Positions 63,811-64,000 of a DNA stretch of 64,000 bases are shown one piece after another. The stretch is from Endozoicomonas arenosclerae. Its GTDB lineage: Bacteria; Pseudomonadota; Gammaproteobacteria; Pseudomonadales; Endozoicomonadaceae. Position 1 is the stretch's first letter, and every line of letters starts with the position of its first letter. The notes under the pieces were generated by a model. That model had not been told where the DNA came from and did no database searches. It saw only the letters and a program-made list of their open reading frames with translations. The position numbers and the translations under genes are program-made. The stretch is taken from positions 33,395 to 97,394 of the forward strand of contig NZ_LASA01000061.1 in assembly GCF_001562015.1 (NCBI RefSeq). The letters run 5' to 3'.

Positions 63811-63871
63811 TTGACATACAAATCATGAATCTTTATTTTAATTAAACACTGTTCAATTAAAATAAAGATTC
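63811..63871 (+). promoter_or_regulatory. Promoter and 17-bp-arm palindrome upstream of the TetR gene
   Basis: TTGACA at 63811 with TATTTT 17 bases on. A perfect inverted repeat covers 63827-63843 and 63855-63871 with an 11-base loop, ending directly at the ATG. There is no ribosome site between it and the ATG. It could be the operator of this TetR protein, or a hairpin hiding the start. Confidence 0.6.
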
Positions 63872-64000
63872 ATGGCCAGAAGATACGATCACTCAAGGGA
63901 AGAAATACAACAGCTGACGCTGGAGAAGGTCGGCGAGATTCTTGAGACCGAATCGGTTCATTCACTTTCCCTTAGAAAGATCGCCAAAATGGTGGGTTAT
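63872..64000 (+). CDS. TetR family regulator, N-terminal part (cut by window edge)
   Basis: 43 codons are visible. They read as the start of a TetR DNA-binding domain: a helix with EEIQQLTLEKVGEILETE, then HSLSLRKIAKMVGY, the first half of the helix-turn-helix. The rest lies outside the window, so the ligand and targets are unknown. Confidence 0.75.
   Translation, partial: MARRYDHSREEIQQLTLEKVGEILETESVHSLSLRKIAKMVGY

Noticed and set aside
63620..63826. 68-codon minus-strand frame
   Set aside because: It spans the REP-like element and the TCGACA array and has no family pattern.

Overview
The window reads as a 64 kb piece of a gammaproteobacterial chromosome. Supporting this are a PrkA-YeaH-SpoVR stress cluster, PhoB/PhoR, UbiC/UbiA, an H-NS-type protein, HU, a CsrB-type regulatory RNA and gammaproteobacterial tRNA promoters. 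The gene set resembles marine Oceanospirillales such as Endozoicomonas, but that is an impression from protein style and was not tested by any search.

Layout. 1-640: the start of a cytochrome P450 and a cupin gene, both on the minus strand and cut by the window edge. 641-1620: non-coding, with a dispersed repeat and a long concentric palindrome. 1621-6668: prkA, yeaH and a spoVR-family gene. 6997-8893: a fatty acid desaturase whose last ~50 codons are out of frame, then an H-NS-like gene. 9102-11381: phoR and phoB, with a clear Pho box upstream. 11881-13775: ubiA and ubiC; ubiC carries an in-frame minisatellite. 14140-16650: a RutR-like regulator, a PAAR-domain protein and its overlapping partner.

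16776-32136 is a nearly complete purine catabolic region: a purine permease (AzgA type), XdhA/B/C (xanthine to urate), PuuD (membrane cytochrome c-linked urate oxidase), UraH, UraD, PuuE, Alc, AllA (to glyoxylate and urea) and GuaD (guanine to xanthine). Three near-identical 16-bp palindromes of the RutR type lie in the two divergent promoter regions of this block, so the nearby RutR-like protein is a strong candidate for its regulator. A secreted protein, an HxlR/nitroreductase pair and an O-methyltransferase are interspersed.

32190-38232: two related secreted Cys-rich proteins, tandem rubredoxins, HU, a multi-pass membrane protein, two identical tRNA-Leu genes, an RhtB-type exporter, a CsrB-like RNA of about 450 nt with 28 AGGA/AGGGA motifs, and tRNA-Thr(TGT).

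38188-57817 is an integrated element of about 19.6 kb bounded by a perfect 45-bp direct repeat of the tRNA-Thr 3' end, with a tyrosine integrase just inside the right end. It has AlpA, Toprim primase, replicative ATPase and small-terminase genes in one operon, a layout like phage satellites (PICI/P4 type). It carries a type I restriction-modification system with a divergent AHH-nuclease toxin and immunity pair between hsdM and hsdR, and an operon of an AAA (DUF3696-like) ATPase, a PLD-like protein and an unknown small protein. That operon is the best candidate in the window for an undescribed defence system.

57818-64000 looks like a second, older accretion at the same tRNA site: direct repeats (ATGACAAGAC), a fragment of an HP1/P2-type integrase, a wHTH - nucleotidyltransferase - PP2C operon, a SEC-C protein, a Fic protein under a dense cluster of TCGACA sites, and the start of a TetR gene.
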